A stretch of 61,853 nt of DNA from Pseudomonas rhodesiae (GCF_007858255.1 NZ_VFEU01000028.1:1-61853); one strand, 5' to 3'; shown: positions 1-9,261, counted from the stretch's first letter. Numbers and translations are program-made. Notes: generated by a model from the sequence alone, not told the origin.

Positions 1-37
1 TTTGCCAAGTCAACCGAAACAGTCGTAAGCTGCATGA

Positions 38-110
38 GGACGCTCCCTTCCGCTAAGTGTGGGTAACACTTTAACTTTGGCACATAGATGCCGTTAGGAA
101 GGGGGCGTCC
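38..110 (+). ncRNA. Possible structured RNA or small palindromic element
   Basis: A 14-pair closing stem (38-51 with 97-110, one G-U pair) encloses two perfect hairpins: 55-60 with 66-71 (loop of 5) and 79-82 with 89-92 (loop of 6). This gives a three-way junction in 73 nt. The G-U pair would be an A-C mismatch in the opposite transcript, so the + strand RNA folds better. No promoter is visible because the window starts 37 nt upstream. I do not recognise the family; a MITE-like palindrome is the alternative. The rest of 1-225 shows only the slyD terminator. Confidence 0.35.
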
Positions 111-173
111 ATTCCATTACCACAAAAAGCCCGCTAACCACTGGAAACCGGTCAACCAAAAAATGCAGGCAAA

Positions 174-202
174 AAAACGCCCCGAACCAGTCGGGGCGTT
201 TT
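174..202 (-). terminator. Rho-independent terminator of slyD
   Basis: An 8-bp GC stem (178-185 with 191-198) has a 5-nt loop and is flanked by A and T runs. Read on the - strand it ends in a run of T right after the slyD stop codon at 226. Confidence 0.8.
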
Positions 203-225
203 GCTACCTATTGATCAAACCACGA

Positions 226-711
226 TCAATGGTGATGACCGCCTTCACCGTGGACGTGGCCGTGGGCCACTTCTTCCTGGGAAGCGTCGCGGATGTCAAC
301 GATCTTCACTTGGAAGTTCAGGCGCTGGCCAGCCAGGGGATGGTTGCCGTCGACGGTAACGTCGTCGCCGTCCAGGTCACGGATAGTGACGATCTGCATT
401 TGGCCGTCCGGCGCCGAAGCGTGGAACTGCATGCCCACTTCCAACTCATCAACACCTTCGAACATGCTGCGGTTCAGGGTGCTGACCAGTTCGGCGGAAT
501 ATTCGCCGTAGGCATCTTCAGGTTCCACGGCAACGGTCAGCTCATCACCAACTACTTTGCCTTCCAGGGCCTTTTCCAGGCCAGGAATGATGTTGCCTGC
601 GCCATGCAGGTAGACCAGCGGCGCGCCGCCGGCTGAGCTGTCGATGACCTCACCAGCGTCGTTGGTGAGGGTATAGTCGATGGAGACAGCCTTGTTAGCG
701 GCGATCGTCAT
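226..711 (-). CDS. slyD: FKBP-type peptidyl-prolyl cis-trans isomerase, SlyD-like
   Basis: This 161-residue protein has the SlyD layout: an N-terminal FKBP strand (KAVSIDYTLTNDAGEVIDSS), the split FKBP core with an inserted chaperone flap (about residues 70-125, including GMQFHA), and a short histidine-rich tail ending GHVHGEGGHHH. The family catalyses prolyl isomerisation, acts as a cytosolic chaperone and binds nickel or other metals through the tail. The tail here is shorter than in E. coli. I chose the ATG at 711; the longer frame up to 759 adds 16 residues unlike the family. The gene is divergent from the DUF3565 gene. Confidence 0.9.
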   Translation of the reverse strand: MTIAANKAVSIDYTLTNDAGEVIDSSAGGAPLVYLHGAGNIIPGLEKALEGKVVGDELTVAVEPEDAYGEYSAELVSTLNRSMFEGVDELEVGMQFHASAPDGQMQIVTIRDLDGDDVTVDGNHPLAGQRLNFQVKIVDIRDASQEEVAHGHVHGEGGHHH

Positions 712-763
712 GGGGCGAGACCTTTTGCATAAGAATGAAGAACGGACAAGTCTAAACAAGGAT

Positions 764-1000
764 TTGCCCGAAAGCGAACAGAACCCGGACGGACGGGGCC
801 GATCAACGGCATCCTACATCGTCGCGTTCCATCAAGACGACAGCGCGCACTGGGTGGCCGAGCTGTCCTGCGGCCACACCCAGCACCTGCGCCACCAGCC
901 GCCGTGGCAATCCCGCGCCTGGGTGCTGGACCCGCAGCAACGCAGTGAAAAAATAGGCCAGCGCTTTGCCTGCGGCTGGTGTGCGCAAGCCCACGAATAG
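764..1000 (+). CDS. DUF3565 family small protein
   Basis: The frame encodes a roughly 78-residue protein with the DUF3565 pattern: a VAFHQDDSAHWVAELSCGH segment, then HxRHQPPW and a closing CGWC. The conserved CGH and CxxC suggest metal binding, but the function is unknown. The start is uncertain. TTG at 764, shortly after an AAGG, leaves the family core intact. An in-frame ATG at 710 would overlap the slyD start on the opposite strand and add residues that look like non-coding sequence. The gene is followed by pta at 1080. Confidence 0.65.
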   Translation: MPESEQNPDGRGRSTASYIVAFHQDDSAHWVAELSCGHTQHLRHQPPWQSRAWVLDPQQRSEKIGQRFACGWCAQAHE

Positions 1001-1079
1001 CGATAACCTTGGCACCTGATTCCCGGCAGGCCCTCAGTCATAGAGCGCCACCGAAGCCATGCACCTCCAGAGAATTCGC

Positions 1080-3179
1080 ATGCAGACTTTTTTTATCGCG
1101 CCCACCGATTTTGGTGTGGGTCTGACCTCCATCAGCCTCGGGCTGGTGCGCACCCTCGAACGAGCCGGGCTGAAAGTCGGCTTCTTCAAGCCAATTGCCC
1201 AGCCCCACCCCGGCGACACCGGCCCCGAACGCTCCACCGAACTGGTGGCGCGCACCCACGGCCTCAAGCCGCCACAGCCGTTGGGCCTGGCCCACGTAGA
1301 GCGGATGCTCGGCGACGGCCAGCTCGATGAGCTGCTGGAAGAAATCATCACGCTGTATCAGCAGGCCGCCGTGGGCAAGGATGTGCTCATCGTCGAGGGC
1401 ATGGTGCCGACCCGTAGCGCCAGCTATGCCGCACGGGTCAACCTGCACCTGGCCAAGAGCCTCGATGCGGAAGTGATCCTGGTGTCCGCCCCGGAAAACG
1501 AAGTGCTCACCGAGCTGTCCGGCCGCGTGGAGTTGCAGGCGCAACTGTTCGGCGGGCCGAAAGACCCGAAAGTGCTGGGGGTGATCCTCAACAAAGTACG
1601 CACCGATGAAAGCATGGAGGCCTTCTCGGCACGCCTGAAGGAGCATTCGCCGTTGTTGCGCAGCGGTGATTTCCGTCTGCTGGGCTGCATTCCCTATCAG
1701 CCAGAACTTAACGCGCCACGCACCCGCGACGTCGCCGACCTGATGGGTGCGCAGATCCTCAACGCCGGCGATTACGAAACCCGGCGCATGACTCGCATCA
1801 TCATCTGCGCCCGCACCATGCGTAACACCGTGGAACTGCTCAAGCCCGGCGTGTTGGTGGTGACCCCCGGCGACCGCGACGACATTATCCTGGCCGTCAG
1901 CCTGGCCGCCATCAATGGCGTACCCCTGGCCGGGTTGCTGCTGACCAGCGACACCCTGCCCGACCCGCGCATCATGGACCTGTGCCGCGGCGCCTTCCAG
2001 GCCGGGCTGCCGGTGCTGTCGGTGAGTACCGGCTCATACGAAACCGCCAACCTGCTCAACAACCTGAACAAGGAAATCCCCATCGATGACCGCGAGCGCG
2101 CCGAGATCATTACCGATTTCGTCGCCAGCCATCTCGATGCGCGTTGGCTGCACCAACGCTGCGGCACGCCGCGGGAGATGCGCCTGTCGCCGGCGGTGTT
2201 CCGCTACCAATTGATCCAGCGCGCCCAGGCCGCCAACAAGCGCATCGTTTTGCCCGAAGGCAGCGAACCGCTGACCGTACAGGCCGCCGCTATCTGCCAG
2301 GCCCGAGGCATTGCGCGCTGCGTGCTGTTGGCCAAACCGGCGGATGTGGAAGCCGTGGCCCGCGCCCAAGGCATCGAGCTGCCCGAAGGGCTGGAGATTC
2401 TCGACCCGGACCTGATCCGCGAGCGTTACGTCGAACCCATGGTGGCGCTGCGCAAGAGCAAGAGTCTCAATGCGCCGATGGCCGAGCAGCAATTGGAAGA
2501 CACCGTGGTGATCGCCACCATGATGCTGGCCCTGGATGAAGTCGACGGGCTGGTGTCCGGCGTCATCCACTCCACCGCCAATACCATCCGCCCGGCCTTG
2601 CAACTGATTAAAACCGCACCAGGTTGCACGCTGGTGTCGTCGGTGTTCTTCATGCTGTTTCCCGAGCAGGTGTTGGTGTACGGCGACTGTGTGATGAACC
2701 CGCACCCGAGCGCCGCCGAACTGGCGGAAATCGCCCTGCAGAGCGCCGACTCGGCGCAGGCGTTCGGCATCACGCCACGGGTGGCGATGATCAGTTACTC
2801 CAGCGGCGATTCGGCCAGCGGCGAAGAAGTCGAGAAAGTCCGCGAAGCCACGCTGCTCGCCCACGAGCAACAGAGTTCACTGCTGATCGACGGCCCGCTG
2901 CAATACGACGCCGCCGCCAATGAAACCGTGGCCCGCCAACTGGCACCTAACAGCCCGGTCGCTGGCAAGGCTACGGTGTTTGTATTCCCGGACCTGAACA
3001 CCGGCAACACCACCCACAAAGCGGTGCAGCGCAGCGCCGACTGCGTAAGCCTGGGGCCGATGCTTCAGGGCCTGCGCAAACCGGTCAACGACCTGCCGCG
3101 CGGCGCCCAGGTCGACGACATCGTGTACACCATCGCGCTGACCGCGATCCAAGCCGCCAATCGACCTATGGATATCTAA
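1080..3179 (+). CDS. pta: Phosphate acetyltransferase (long form)
   Basis: Pta interconverts acetyl-CoA and acetyl phosphate in the cytosol. The 699-residue protein is the long three-part form: an N-terminal P-loop-like BioD/CobQ domain (starts MQTFFIAPTDFGVGLTS), a central DRTGG domain (about 215-330), and the C-terminal PTA_PTB catalytic domain (from about 380, with KRIVLPEGSEPLTVQAA and FPDLNTGNTTHKAVQRSA). I chose the ATG at 1080 because the family begins MQTFFIAPT; the frame opens seven codons earlier. No ackA gene is adjacent in this window. The stop abuts the ATG of the acyltransferase, so the two are probably co-transcribed. Confidence 0.95.
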   Translation: MQTFFIAPTDFGVGLTSISLGLVRTLERAGLKVGFFKPIAQPHPGDTGPERSTELVARTHGLKPPQPLGLAHVERMLGDGQLDELLEEIITLYQQAAVGKDVLIVEGMVPTRSASYAARVNLHLAKSLDAEVILVSAPENEVLTELSGRVELQAQLFGGPKDPKVLGVILNKVRTDESMEAFSARLKEHSPLLRSGDFRLLGCIPYQPELNAPRTRDVADLMGAQILNAGDYETRRMTRIIICARTMRNTVELLKPGVLVVTPGDRDDIILAVSLAAINGVPLAGLLLTSDTLPDPRIMDLCRGAFQAGLPVLSVSTGSYETANLLNNLNKEIPIDDRERAEIITDFVASHLDARWLHQRCGTPREMRLSPAVFRYQLIQRAQAANKRIVLPEGSEPLTVQAAAICQARGIARCVLLAKPADVEAVARAQGIELPEGLEILDPDLIRERYVEPMVALRKSKSLNAPMAEQQLEDTVVIATMMLALDEVDGLVSGVIHSTANTIRPALQLIKTAPGCTLVSSVFFMLFPEQVLVYGDCVMNPHPSAAELAEIALQSADSAQAFGITPRVAMISYSSGDSASGEEVEKVREATLLAHEQQSSLLIDGPLQYDAAANETVARQLAPNSPVAGKATVFVFPDLNTGNTTHKAVQRSADCVSLGPMLQGLRKPVNDLPRGAQVDDIVYTIALTAIQAANRPMDI

Positions 3180-4079
3180 ATGCTGGATTTTCTACCTGCC
3201 GCCGTACGCGGGGTGATCGCCTCGCTGTTGCTGGCGCTGAACACCATCCTGTTGTGTTCGTTCCTGTTTGTCGTGGCGCTGTTCAAGGCCCTGCCCTTCG
3301 CCAAGGGGTTCAGCGAATGGCTGATGAACCACACCCATGAGGCCTGGGTGACCAACAACAAGGGTTGGATGAACCTGGTTCAGCGCACGCGCTGGCATGT
3401 GAAGGGCCTTGAAGGCCTGGATTATCAGCATTCCTATCTGGTGACCAGCAACCACCAGAGCTGGGTCGACATCATGGTGCTGCAATACGTGCTCAATCGT
3501 CGGATTCGCCCACTGAAGTTCTTCCTCAAACAGGAACTGATTTGGGTGCCGGTGATTGGACTGGCGTGGTGGGCCCTGGGCTTTCCATTCATGAAGCGTT
3601 ACACCAAGGCCTACCTGGAAAAACACCCGGAGAAGAAAGGCAAGGATCTGGAAACCACTCGCAAGACCTGTGCGAAATTTCGCGACAACCCGGTGGGCAT
3701 CTTCAACTTCGCCGAAGGCACGCGGTTTACGCCGGCCAAACACGCACAGCAGAACTCGCCGTTTCGCTACCTGCTCAAACCCAAGGCCGGCGGTATCGCG
3801 TTTGTACTGGATGCCATGGGCGAGCAATTGAAGTCACTGGTGAACGTGACCATCCACTACCCCGCCGGGCGCCCTGGGTACTGGGACTTGCTATGCGGGA
3901 AGGTGAAGGACGTGGTGGTGCAGTTTGACGAGGTGCAGATCCCTGTCGAGTTTATCGGCAGGAATTATGAGCAGGATGGAGAGTATCGGCTGGCGTTCCA
4001 GGGGTGGATCAATCAGCTGTGGGAAGAGAAGGATGGGTTACTGGACAAGCTACATAAAGACTTCCCAGACAAACGATAA
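3180..4079 (+). CDS. PlsC/YihG-like 1-acyl-glycerol-3-phosphate acyltransferase family protein
   Basis: The 299-residue inner-membrane protein opens with a hydrophobic segment (about residues 5-40). It then shows the glycerolipid acyltransferase motifs: block I NHQSWVD (HX4D catalytic pair, about residues 92-98), a basic KFFLKQELIWVP block, and block III NFAEGTRFTP. The family transfers acyl chains to lysophosphatidic or other lysophospholipids. The overall layout resembles E. coli YihG rather than PlsC, so the substrate is open. The start codon directly follows the pta stop. A REPIN follows the gene. Confidence 0.85.
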   Translation: MLDFLPAAVRGVIASLLLALNTILLCSFLFVVALFKALPFAKGFSEWLMNHTHEAWVTNNKGWMNLVQRTRWHVKGLEGLDYQHSYLVTSNHQSWVDIMVLQYVLNRRIRPLKFFLKQELIWVPVIGLAWWALGFPFMKRYTKAYLEKHPEKKGKDLETTRKTCAKFRDNPVGIFNFAEGTRFTPAKHAQQNSPFRYLLKPKAGGIAFVLDAMGEQLKSLVNVTIHYPAGRPGYWDLLCGKVKDVVVQFDEVQIPVEFIGRNYEQDGEYRLAFQGWINQLWEEKDGLLDKLHKDFPDKR

Positions 4080-4086
4080 TCAAAAG

Positions 4087-4173
4087 GTGGGAGAGGGCTT
4101 GCCCTCGATAGCAGTGTGTCAGTCAGTACATCTGTCACTGTTACATCGCTATCGGGGGCAAGCCCCCTCCCAC
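4087..4173. repeat. REPIN (inverted pair of REP sequences)
   Basis: Two REP copies in inverted orientation, GTGGGAGAGGGCTTGCCCTC at the left and the reverse of GTGGGAGGGGGCTTGCCCCC at the right, are separated by about 35 nt. The motif is typical of the P. fluorescens group. It fills the space between two convergent genes (acyltransferase and cysNC), the usual site for such elements. Confidence 0.85.
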
Positions 4174-4190
4174 ATTTGATCGCGCGAAGC

Positions 4191-6089
4191 TTAGATCGCG
4201 CCGCGCTGGCGCAACAGCTCCAGCACTTGCTTGACGCTCTCTTCCAGCGATAGGGCCTGGGTGTCGATTACCAGATCGGCGTTCAACGGCACGTCGTACG
4301 GGAAGGATTCGCCCGGGATGTTATCCCCACCGGCGGCGTACAGACCTTGCGGGTCACGCTCGGCGCACACCAGCGGCGATGCTTGCACGTAGACCGTCAA
4401 CAGGCGATCGCTGCCAATCAGCGCCTTGGCCTGCTCGCGACCTTCGGCATCCGGTGCGACGAACGCGGCCAGGGTCAACAGCCCGGCTTCGTTGAACTGA
4501 CGCGCAACGTGAGCCGCGCGCCGCCAGTTTTCAGTACGCCCGGCGCGATCCTGCGGTAGCCCTTTGTTGAGGTCGTGACGCAGGTTTTGGCCATCCAGCA
4601 CGAATACCGCGCGGCCCATATCGAACAGCTTGCGCTCGACCGCATAGGCCAGGGTGCTCTTACCGGCGCCCGACAAACCGCTGAACAACACGGTAGCCGG
4701 TTGCTGGCCGAAGCGTATGGCGCGCTCTTCGGTGGCCACATGGGCCAACTTGCCGTGGTGCGACGCACTGCCATGGCTGACCGGCGGCGCGATGATCATG
4801 CCGGCCGCCACGGTGCCATTGGTCAGGCGATCGATGACGATAAAGGCGCCAGTGGTGCGGTTGCTGTCGTAACCGTCCAGCGCGATGGCGGCGTCGAGGC
4901 TCACCTTGACCCGGCCGATCTCATTCAACTGCAACGAACTCGCCGGGCCTTCGGCCAGGGTGTTCACGTCCACGCGGTGCACGATGCTGGTAATGGAACC
5001 GGGCACATAGCTGGTGGCGCGCTTGATGTCGTATTTCTTACCCGGCAGCATCGGCTCTTCGGCCATCCACACCAGCATGGCGTCGAACGCGTCGGCCACT
5101 TGCGGCACGTTATCGGCATGCACCAGCAGGTCGCCACGGGAGATATCGATTTCGTCTTCCATGGTCAGGGTCACAGCCTGGCCTGGGCCGGCGTGTTCCA
5201 GCTCACCCTCGAAGGTGACGATGGATTTGACGCGACTGCTCTTGCCCGACGGCAGCACCACGACTTCGTCGCCCTTGTGCACGATGCCGCTGGCCAGGGT
5301 GCCGGCAAACCCACGGAAGTTCAGGTTCGGACGGTTGACGTACTGCACCGGGAAACGCAGATCGGTGTAGTTGCGGTCGTTGGCGATCTCGACGGTTTCG
5401 AGGATCTCCATCAACGACTGGCCGGTGTACCAAGGCGAACGCTCGCTCTTGTTGACCACGTTGTCGCCCTTGAGCGCCGACATCGGCACGAACGCCATGG
5501 TGCTCGGCTTGAACGCGATGCCTTCGGCGAACTTCAGGTAATCGGCCTTGATCGCCTCGAACACGCTTTGGTCGAAGCCGTTGATGTCCATCTTGTTGAC
5601 GGCAATCACGATGTGCTTGATGCCCAGCAACGAGGCGATATAGCTGTGGCGACGGGTCTGGGTCTGCACACCGTAGCGTGCGTCGATCAGGATGATCGCC
5701 AGGTCACAGGTGGACGCACCTGTGGCCATGTTGCGGGTGTACTGCTCATGGCCGGGTGTGTCGGCGATGATGAATTTGCGCTTGGCGGTGGAGAAGTAGC
5801 GATAGGCCACATCAATGGTGATGCCCTGCTCACGCTCGGCCTGCAAGCCGTCGACCAGCAAGGCCAGGTCGATGTCGTCACCGGTGGTGCCGGACTTCTT
5901 CGAATCGCGGGTAATAGCTTCCAGGTGATCTTCGTAGATCATCTTGGAGTCGTGCAGCAGGCGCCCGATCAGGGTGCTCTTGCCGTCGTCGACGTTGCCA
6001 CAGGTCAGGAAGCGCAACATTTCCTTGCGCTCGTGCTGGCCCAGGTAGGCGAGGATGTCCTCGCTGATCAAATCAGATGCGTGCGACAT
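4191..6089 (-). CDS. cysNC: Bifunctional sulfate adenylyltransferase subunit 1 / APS kinase (CysNC)
   Basis: The 632-residue fusion acts in cytosolic sulfate activation. Residues about 20-430 are the GTPase CysN: G1 GNVDDGKSTL, G3 DTPGHEQYTRNMA, G4 NKMD, then EF-Tu-like beta barrels. Residues about 455-632 are the APS kinase CysC, with a second P-loop GLSGAGKST and the RAGRTENWRRAAHVARQF region. CysN drives APS synthesis with CysD, and CysC phosphorylates APS to PAPS. It lies 9 nt downstream of cysD in the same operon. Low-sulfur control by CysB is usual for the family, but I did not identify a site. Confidence 0.96.
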   Translation of the reverse strand: MSHASDLISEDILAYLGQHERKEMLRFLTCGNVDDGKSTLIGRLLHDSKMIYEDHLEAITRDSKKSGTTGDDIDLALLVDGLQAEREQGITIDVAYRYFSTAKRKFIIADTPGHEQYTRNMATGASTCDLAIILIDARYGVQTQTRRHSYIASLLGIKHIVIAVNKMDINGFDQSVFEAIKADYLKFAEGIAFKPSTMAFVPMSALKGDNVVNKSERSPWYTGQSLMEILETVEIANDRNYTDLRFPVQYVNRPNLNFRGFAGTLASGIVHKGDEVVVLPSGKSSRVKSIVTFEGELEHAGPGQAVTLTMEDEIDISRGDLLVHADNVPQVADAFDAMLVWMAEEPMLPGKKYDIKRATSYVPGSITSIVHRVDVNTLAEGPASSLQLNEIGRVKVSLDAAIALDGYDSNRTTGAFIVIDRLTNGTVAAGMIIAPPVSHGSASHHGKLAHVATEERAIRFGQQPATVLFSGLSGAGKSTLAYAVERKLFDMGRAVFVLDGQNLRHDLNKGLPQDRAGRTENWRRAAHVARQFNEAGLLTLAAFVAPDAEGREQAKALIGSDRLLTVYVQASPLVCAERDPQGLYAAGGDNIPGESFPYDVPLNADLVIDTQALSLEESVKQVLELLRQRGAI

Positions 6090-6098
6090 GACAACCCC

Positions 6099-7016
6099 TT
6101 AGAAATAACCCTGACGTTTTTTATCTTCCATAGAGCCGGCGCCATCATGGTCGATGACCCGGCCCTGGCGCTCGGAAGTTCGCGTCAGGAGCATTTCCTG
6201 AATGATGTCCGTCAGCGTCTCGGCTTCAGACTCCACCGCGCCCGTCAACGGGTAGCAGCCAAGGGTACGGAAACGTACTTTCTTTTTGACGATGCGGGCT
6301 TTGTCTTCGTCGGACAAATGTTCGAGGATGCGGTCGTCGTCAATCATGATCAACGTGCCGTTCTTCTCGATCACTTCACGTTCAGCAGCGAAGTACAGCG
6401 GCACGATCGGGATACCTTCCAGGTAGATGTACTGCCAGATGTCCAGCTCGGTCCAGTTGGACAGCGGGAACACGCGGATCGACTCGCCCTTGTTGACGTT
6501 GCCGTTGTAGACGTTCCACAGCTCCGGACGCTGGTTCTTCGGGTCCCAGCGGTGTTTGCTGTCGCGGAACGAGTACACACGCTCTTTGGCGCGGGATTTC
6601 TCTTCATCGCGACGGGCGCCGCCGAATGCTGCGTCGAAACCATGCTTGTCCAGAGCCTGCTTGAGGCCCTCGGTCTTCATGATGTCGGTGTGCTTGGCGC
6701 TGCCGTGGGTGAATGGGTTGATGCCCTGCGCCACACCGTCCGGGTTGACGTGGGTGATCAGGTCCAGGCCCAGTTCTTCGACCATCTTGTCGCGGAACTT
6801 GTACATCTCCTGGAATTTCCAGCGGGTGTCGACGTGCATCACCGGGAAGGGCAGCTTGCCCGGAAAAAACGCCTTGCGTGCCAGGTGCAGCATCACGGCA
6901 GAGTCTTTACCGATCGAGTAGAGCATCACCGGGTTGTCGAACTCGGCGGCGACCTCGCGGATGATGTGGATGCTTTCCGCCTCCAGCTGTTTCAGATGCG
7001 TCAGTTTGTCGACCAT
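6099..7016 (-). CDS. cysD: Sulfate adenylyltransferase subunit 2
   Basis: The 305-residue catalytic subunit of heterodimeric ATP sulfurylase starts MVDKLTHLKQLEAESIHIIR. It carries the PP-loop YSIGKDSAVML (about residues 34-44) and the conserved GGARRDEEKSRAKER and FPLSNWTELDIW segments. It forms APS from ATP and sulfate, coupled to GTP hydrolysis by CysN. It is the first gene of the cysD-cysNC operon. The 177 nt between it and the Nif3-family gene must hold the promoter; I see no further gene there. Confidence 0.96.
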   Translation of the reverse strand: MVDKLTHLKQLEAESIHIIREVAAEFDNPVMLYSIGKDSAVMLHLARKAFFPGKLPFPVMHVDTRWKFQEMYKFRDKMVEELGLDLITHVNPDGVAQGINPFTHGSAKHTDIMKTEGLKQALDKHGFDAAFGGARRDEEKSRAKERVYSFRDSKHRWDPKNQRPELWNVYNGNVNKGESIRVFPLSNWTELDIWQYIYLEGIPIVPLYFAAEREVIEKNGTLIMIDDDRILEHLSDEDKARIVKKKVRFRTLGCYPLTGAVESEAETLTDIIQEMLLTRTSERQGRVIDHDGAGSMEDKKRQGYF

Positions 7017-7193
7017 GGTTACTCACGGAAAAACGATCTTATGGACGGCCAGCGGGCCGTGTTCGAGCGAGGCATGCTAGCACAGCAACTTCTTCTATTT
7101 AGGGCGCCAGCTAGACCGAAACGATATATGAATATGCCGTCAGGTTTGTGTGAAAGCAGGCATCCCCTCCCCCATCCGGGTCAGCGTTGTGGT

Positions 7194-7952
7194 TCAGATC
7201 GGGTTGGGGCAATCGATGAATAGATGTTCCAGGGCAAAGCGCCGCGCCAGGTAATCGCCCAGCGCCTGCACACCGTAGCGCTCGGTGGCGTGATGGCCGG
7301 CGGCGATGAAACTGATGTCGTTTTCGCGGGCGCTGTGGAAGGTCTGCTCGGAGGCTTCGCCACTGAGAAACAGGTCGACACCGGCGGCAATCGCCTGGTC
7401 GATATAGCCCTGGCCGCCACCAGTGCACCAGCCGACGCGCCGGATCATCTCGCTGCCTTCGATCAGCAAAGGCTCGCGGCCCATGACGTCCTGCACGCGG
7501 CGAGCGAAATCGCGGGGGGATAGCGGCTCGGCGAGGGAGCCCACCAGGCCGACGACCTTGAGGTTGTCCGGGTCCAGCGGGCCTTCGACGGTGATATCCA
7601 ACTGGCGCGCCAGCTGCACGTTATTGCCGACGTCGGGGTGCAGGTCCAGCGGCAGGTGGTAGGCCAGCAGGCTGATGTCGTGCTTGAGCAGGGTTTTCAG
7701 GCGACGCTGCTTCATGCCGGTGATGCACGGGTTTTCGCCTTTCCAGAAATAACCGTGGTGCACCAGTACCAGGTCGGCCTGGGCTTCGACGGCGGCGTCC
7801 AGCAGCGCCTGGCTGGCGGTCACGCCGCTGACGATGCGCATCACCTGCGGACGACCCTCGACCTGTAGGCCATTGGGGCAGTAATCGGCAATTTTTGCAC
7901 TGCCGAGGTAGCGGTCCGCTTCCTCGACGAGGGTGGTAAGAGGGACGGCCAT
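7194..7952 (-). CDS. Nif3-like dinuclear metal center protein (YbgI family)
   Basis: The 252-residue protein matches the NIF3/YbgI family throughout. It starts MAVPLTTLVEEADRYLG, has CPNGLQVEG, the metal ligands in VHHGYFW and AYHLPLDLHP, and a C-terminal ISFIAAGHHATERYGVQAL. Family members form hexamers or toroids with a two-metal site and were once annotated as GTP cyclohydrolase I type 2; the true role is unsettled. It is divergent from algW, an arrangement I recall from P. aeruginosa (PA4445/PA4446). Confidence 0.9.
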   Translation of the reverse strand: MAVPLTTLVEEADRYLGSAKIADYCPNGLQVEGRPQVMRIVSGVTASQALLDAAVEAQADLVLVHHGYFWKGENPCITGMKQRRLKTLLKHDISLLAYHLPLDLHPDVGNNVQLARQLDITVEGPLDPDNLKVVGLVGSLAEPLSPRDFARRVQDVMGREPLLIEGSEMIRRVGWCTGGGQGYIDQAIAAGVDLFLSGEASEQTFHSARENDISFIAAGHHATERYGVQALGDYLARRFALEHLFIDCPNPI

Positions 7953-7973
7953 GAAAGTCTCCTAAATATCCCG

Positions 7974-8001
7974 TTCAGAGGCGCGCTCAGCCTCGTATAA
8001 T
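7974..8001 (+). promoter_or_regulatory. Candidate sigma-70 promoter of algW
   Basis: A perfect TATAAT at 7996-8001 follows a weak -35 (TTCAGA, 7974-7979) at 16 bp. It points toward algW, whose ATG is at 8055. Confidence 0.45.
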
Positions 8002-8054
8002 GCGCGACATTATGGGCGCTCCCCCGCCCCCTGCAACCTGTCAGGACTTACTTG

Positions 8055-9209
8055 ATGCTCAAGGCGCTGCGTTTTTTTGGATGGCCATTGCTGGCCGGCG
8101 TGCTGATCGCGATGCTGATCATTCAGCGTTTCCCCCAGTGGGTGGGCTTACCCAGCCTTGATGTGAACCTGCAACAGGCCCCCCAGACCACCACGGTGGT
8201 GCAAGGCCCGGTAACCTACGCCGACGCAGTGGTGATCGCCGCCCCGGCGGTGGTCAACCTGTACACCACCAAAGTCATCAACAAACCGGCGCATCCGCTG
8301 TTTGAAGACCCGCAATTCCGCCGCTATTTCGGTGACAACGGGCCCAAGCAGCGGCGCATGGAGTCCAGCCTGGGTTCCGGGGTGATCATGAGCCCTGAGG
8401 GCTACATCCTCACCAACAACCATGTGACCAGTGGCGCCGATCAGATTGTGGTGGCCCTGCGTGACGGCCGCGAAACCCTGGCCCGAGTGGTGGGCAGTGA
8501 CCCGGAAACGGACCTGGCGGTGCTGAAGATCGACTTGAAGAACCTGCCGTCGATCACCCTCGGTCGTTCCGATGGCTTGCGCGTGGGTGATGTCGCACTG
8601 GCCATCGGCAACCCGTTCGGGGTTGGCCAGACGGTGACCATGGGCATCATCAGTGCCACCGGGCGTAACCAGTTAGGTCTTAACAGCTACGAAGACTTTA
8701 TCCAGACCGATGCCGCGATCAACCCGGGCAACTCAGGCGGCGCCCTGGTGGATGCCAATGGCAACCTGACCGGCATCAACACGGCGATTTTCTCCAAGTC
8801 CGGCGGTTCGCAAGGCATCGGATTTGCGATCCCGGTGAAACTGGCGATGGAAGTGATGAAGTCGATCATCGAGCACGGCCAAGTAATTCGCGGCTGGCTG
8901 GGCATCGAAGTGCAGCCGTTGACCAAAGAGCTGGCCGAATCGTTCGGCCTGACTGGGCGCCCAGGCATCGTGGTGGCGGGGATTTTCCGCGATGGCCCGG
9001 CGCAGAAGGCCGGCCTGCAATTGGGTGACGTGATTCTGAGCATCAACGGCGAACCGGCCGGCGACGGACGCAAGTCGATGAACCAAGTGGCGCGAATCAA
9101 ACCGACGGATAAAGTCGCAATTCAGGTCATGCGCAATGGCAAAGAGATCAAGTTGTCAGCCGAGATCGGCCTGCGCCCACCGCCAGCCCCGGTAAAAGAA
9201 GAGGAATAA
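8055..9209 (+). CDS. algW: DegS-type periplasmic serine protease AlgW
   Basis: The 384-residue protein has one N-terminal membrane anchor (about residues 6-25, GWPLLAGVLIAMLIIQRF), a trypsin-like domain and one PDZ domain (about 275-370). The catalytic triad is visible: His in TNNHVTSGADQ, Asp in DPETDLAVLKID and Ser in NPGNSGGALVD. By family knowledge it senses misfolded outer-membrane proteins and makes the first cut in the anti-sigma factor MucA, releasing AlgU. I chose the ATG at 8055, preceded by AGGA; a TTG precedes it directly. Confidence 0.94.
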   Translation: MLKALRFFGWPLLAGVLIAMLIIQRFPQWVGLPSLDVNLQQAPQTTTVVQGPVTYADAVVIAAPAVVNLYTTKVINKPAHPLFEDPQFRRYFGDNGPKQRRMESSLGSGVIMSPEGYILTNNHVTSGADQIVVALRDGRETLARVVGSDPETDLAVLKIDLKNLPSITLGRSDGLRVGDVALAIGNPFGVGQTVTMGIISATGRNQLGLNSYEDFIQTDAAINPGNSGGALVDANGNLTGINTAIFSKSGGSQGIGFAIPVKLAMEVMKSIIEHGQVIRGWLGIEVQPLTKELAESFGLTGRPGIVVAGIFRDGPAQKAGLQLGDVILSINGEPAGDGRKSMNQVARIKPTDKVAIQVMRNGKEIKLSAEIGLRPPPAPVKEEE

Positions 9210-9261
9210 CCGGCCGCACCCAAGTGCCCGTTCGCGGGCACCAGCCAGCTGACTTCTCATA

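Noticed and set aside
4575..7223. An 882-codon open frame on the + strand
   Set aside because: It lies antisense to cysNC and cysD and its composition is that of a GC-rich shadow (many His, Val, Gly, Gln runs) with no domain; the sense genes are certain.
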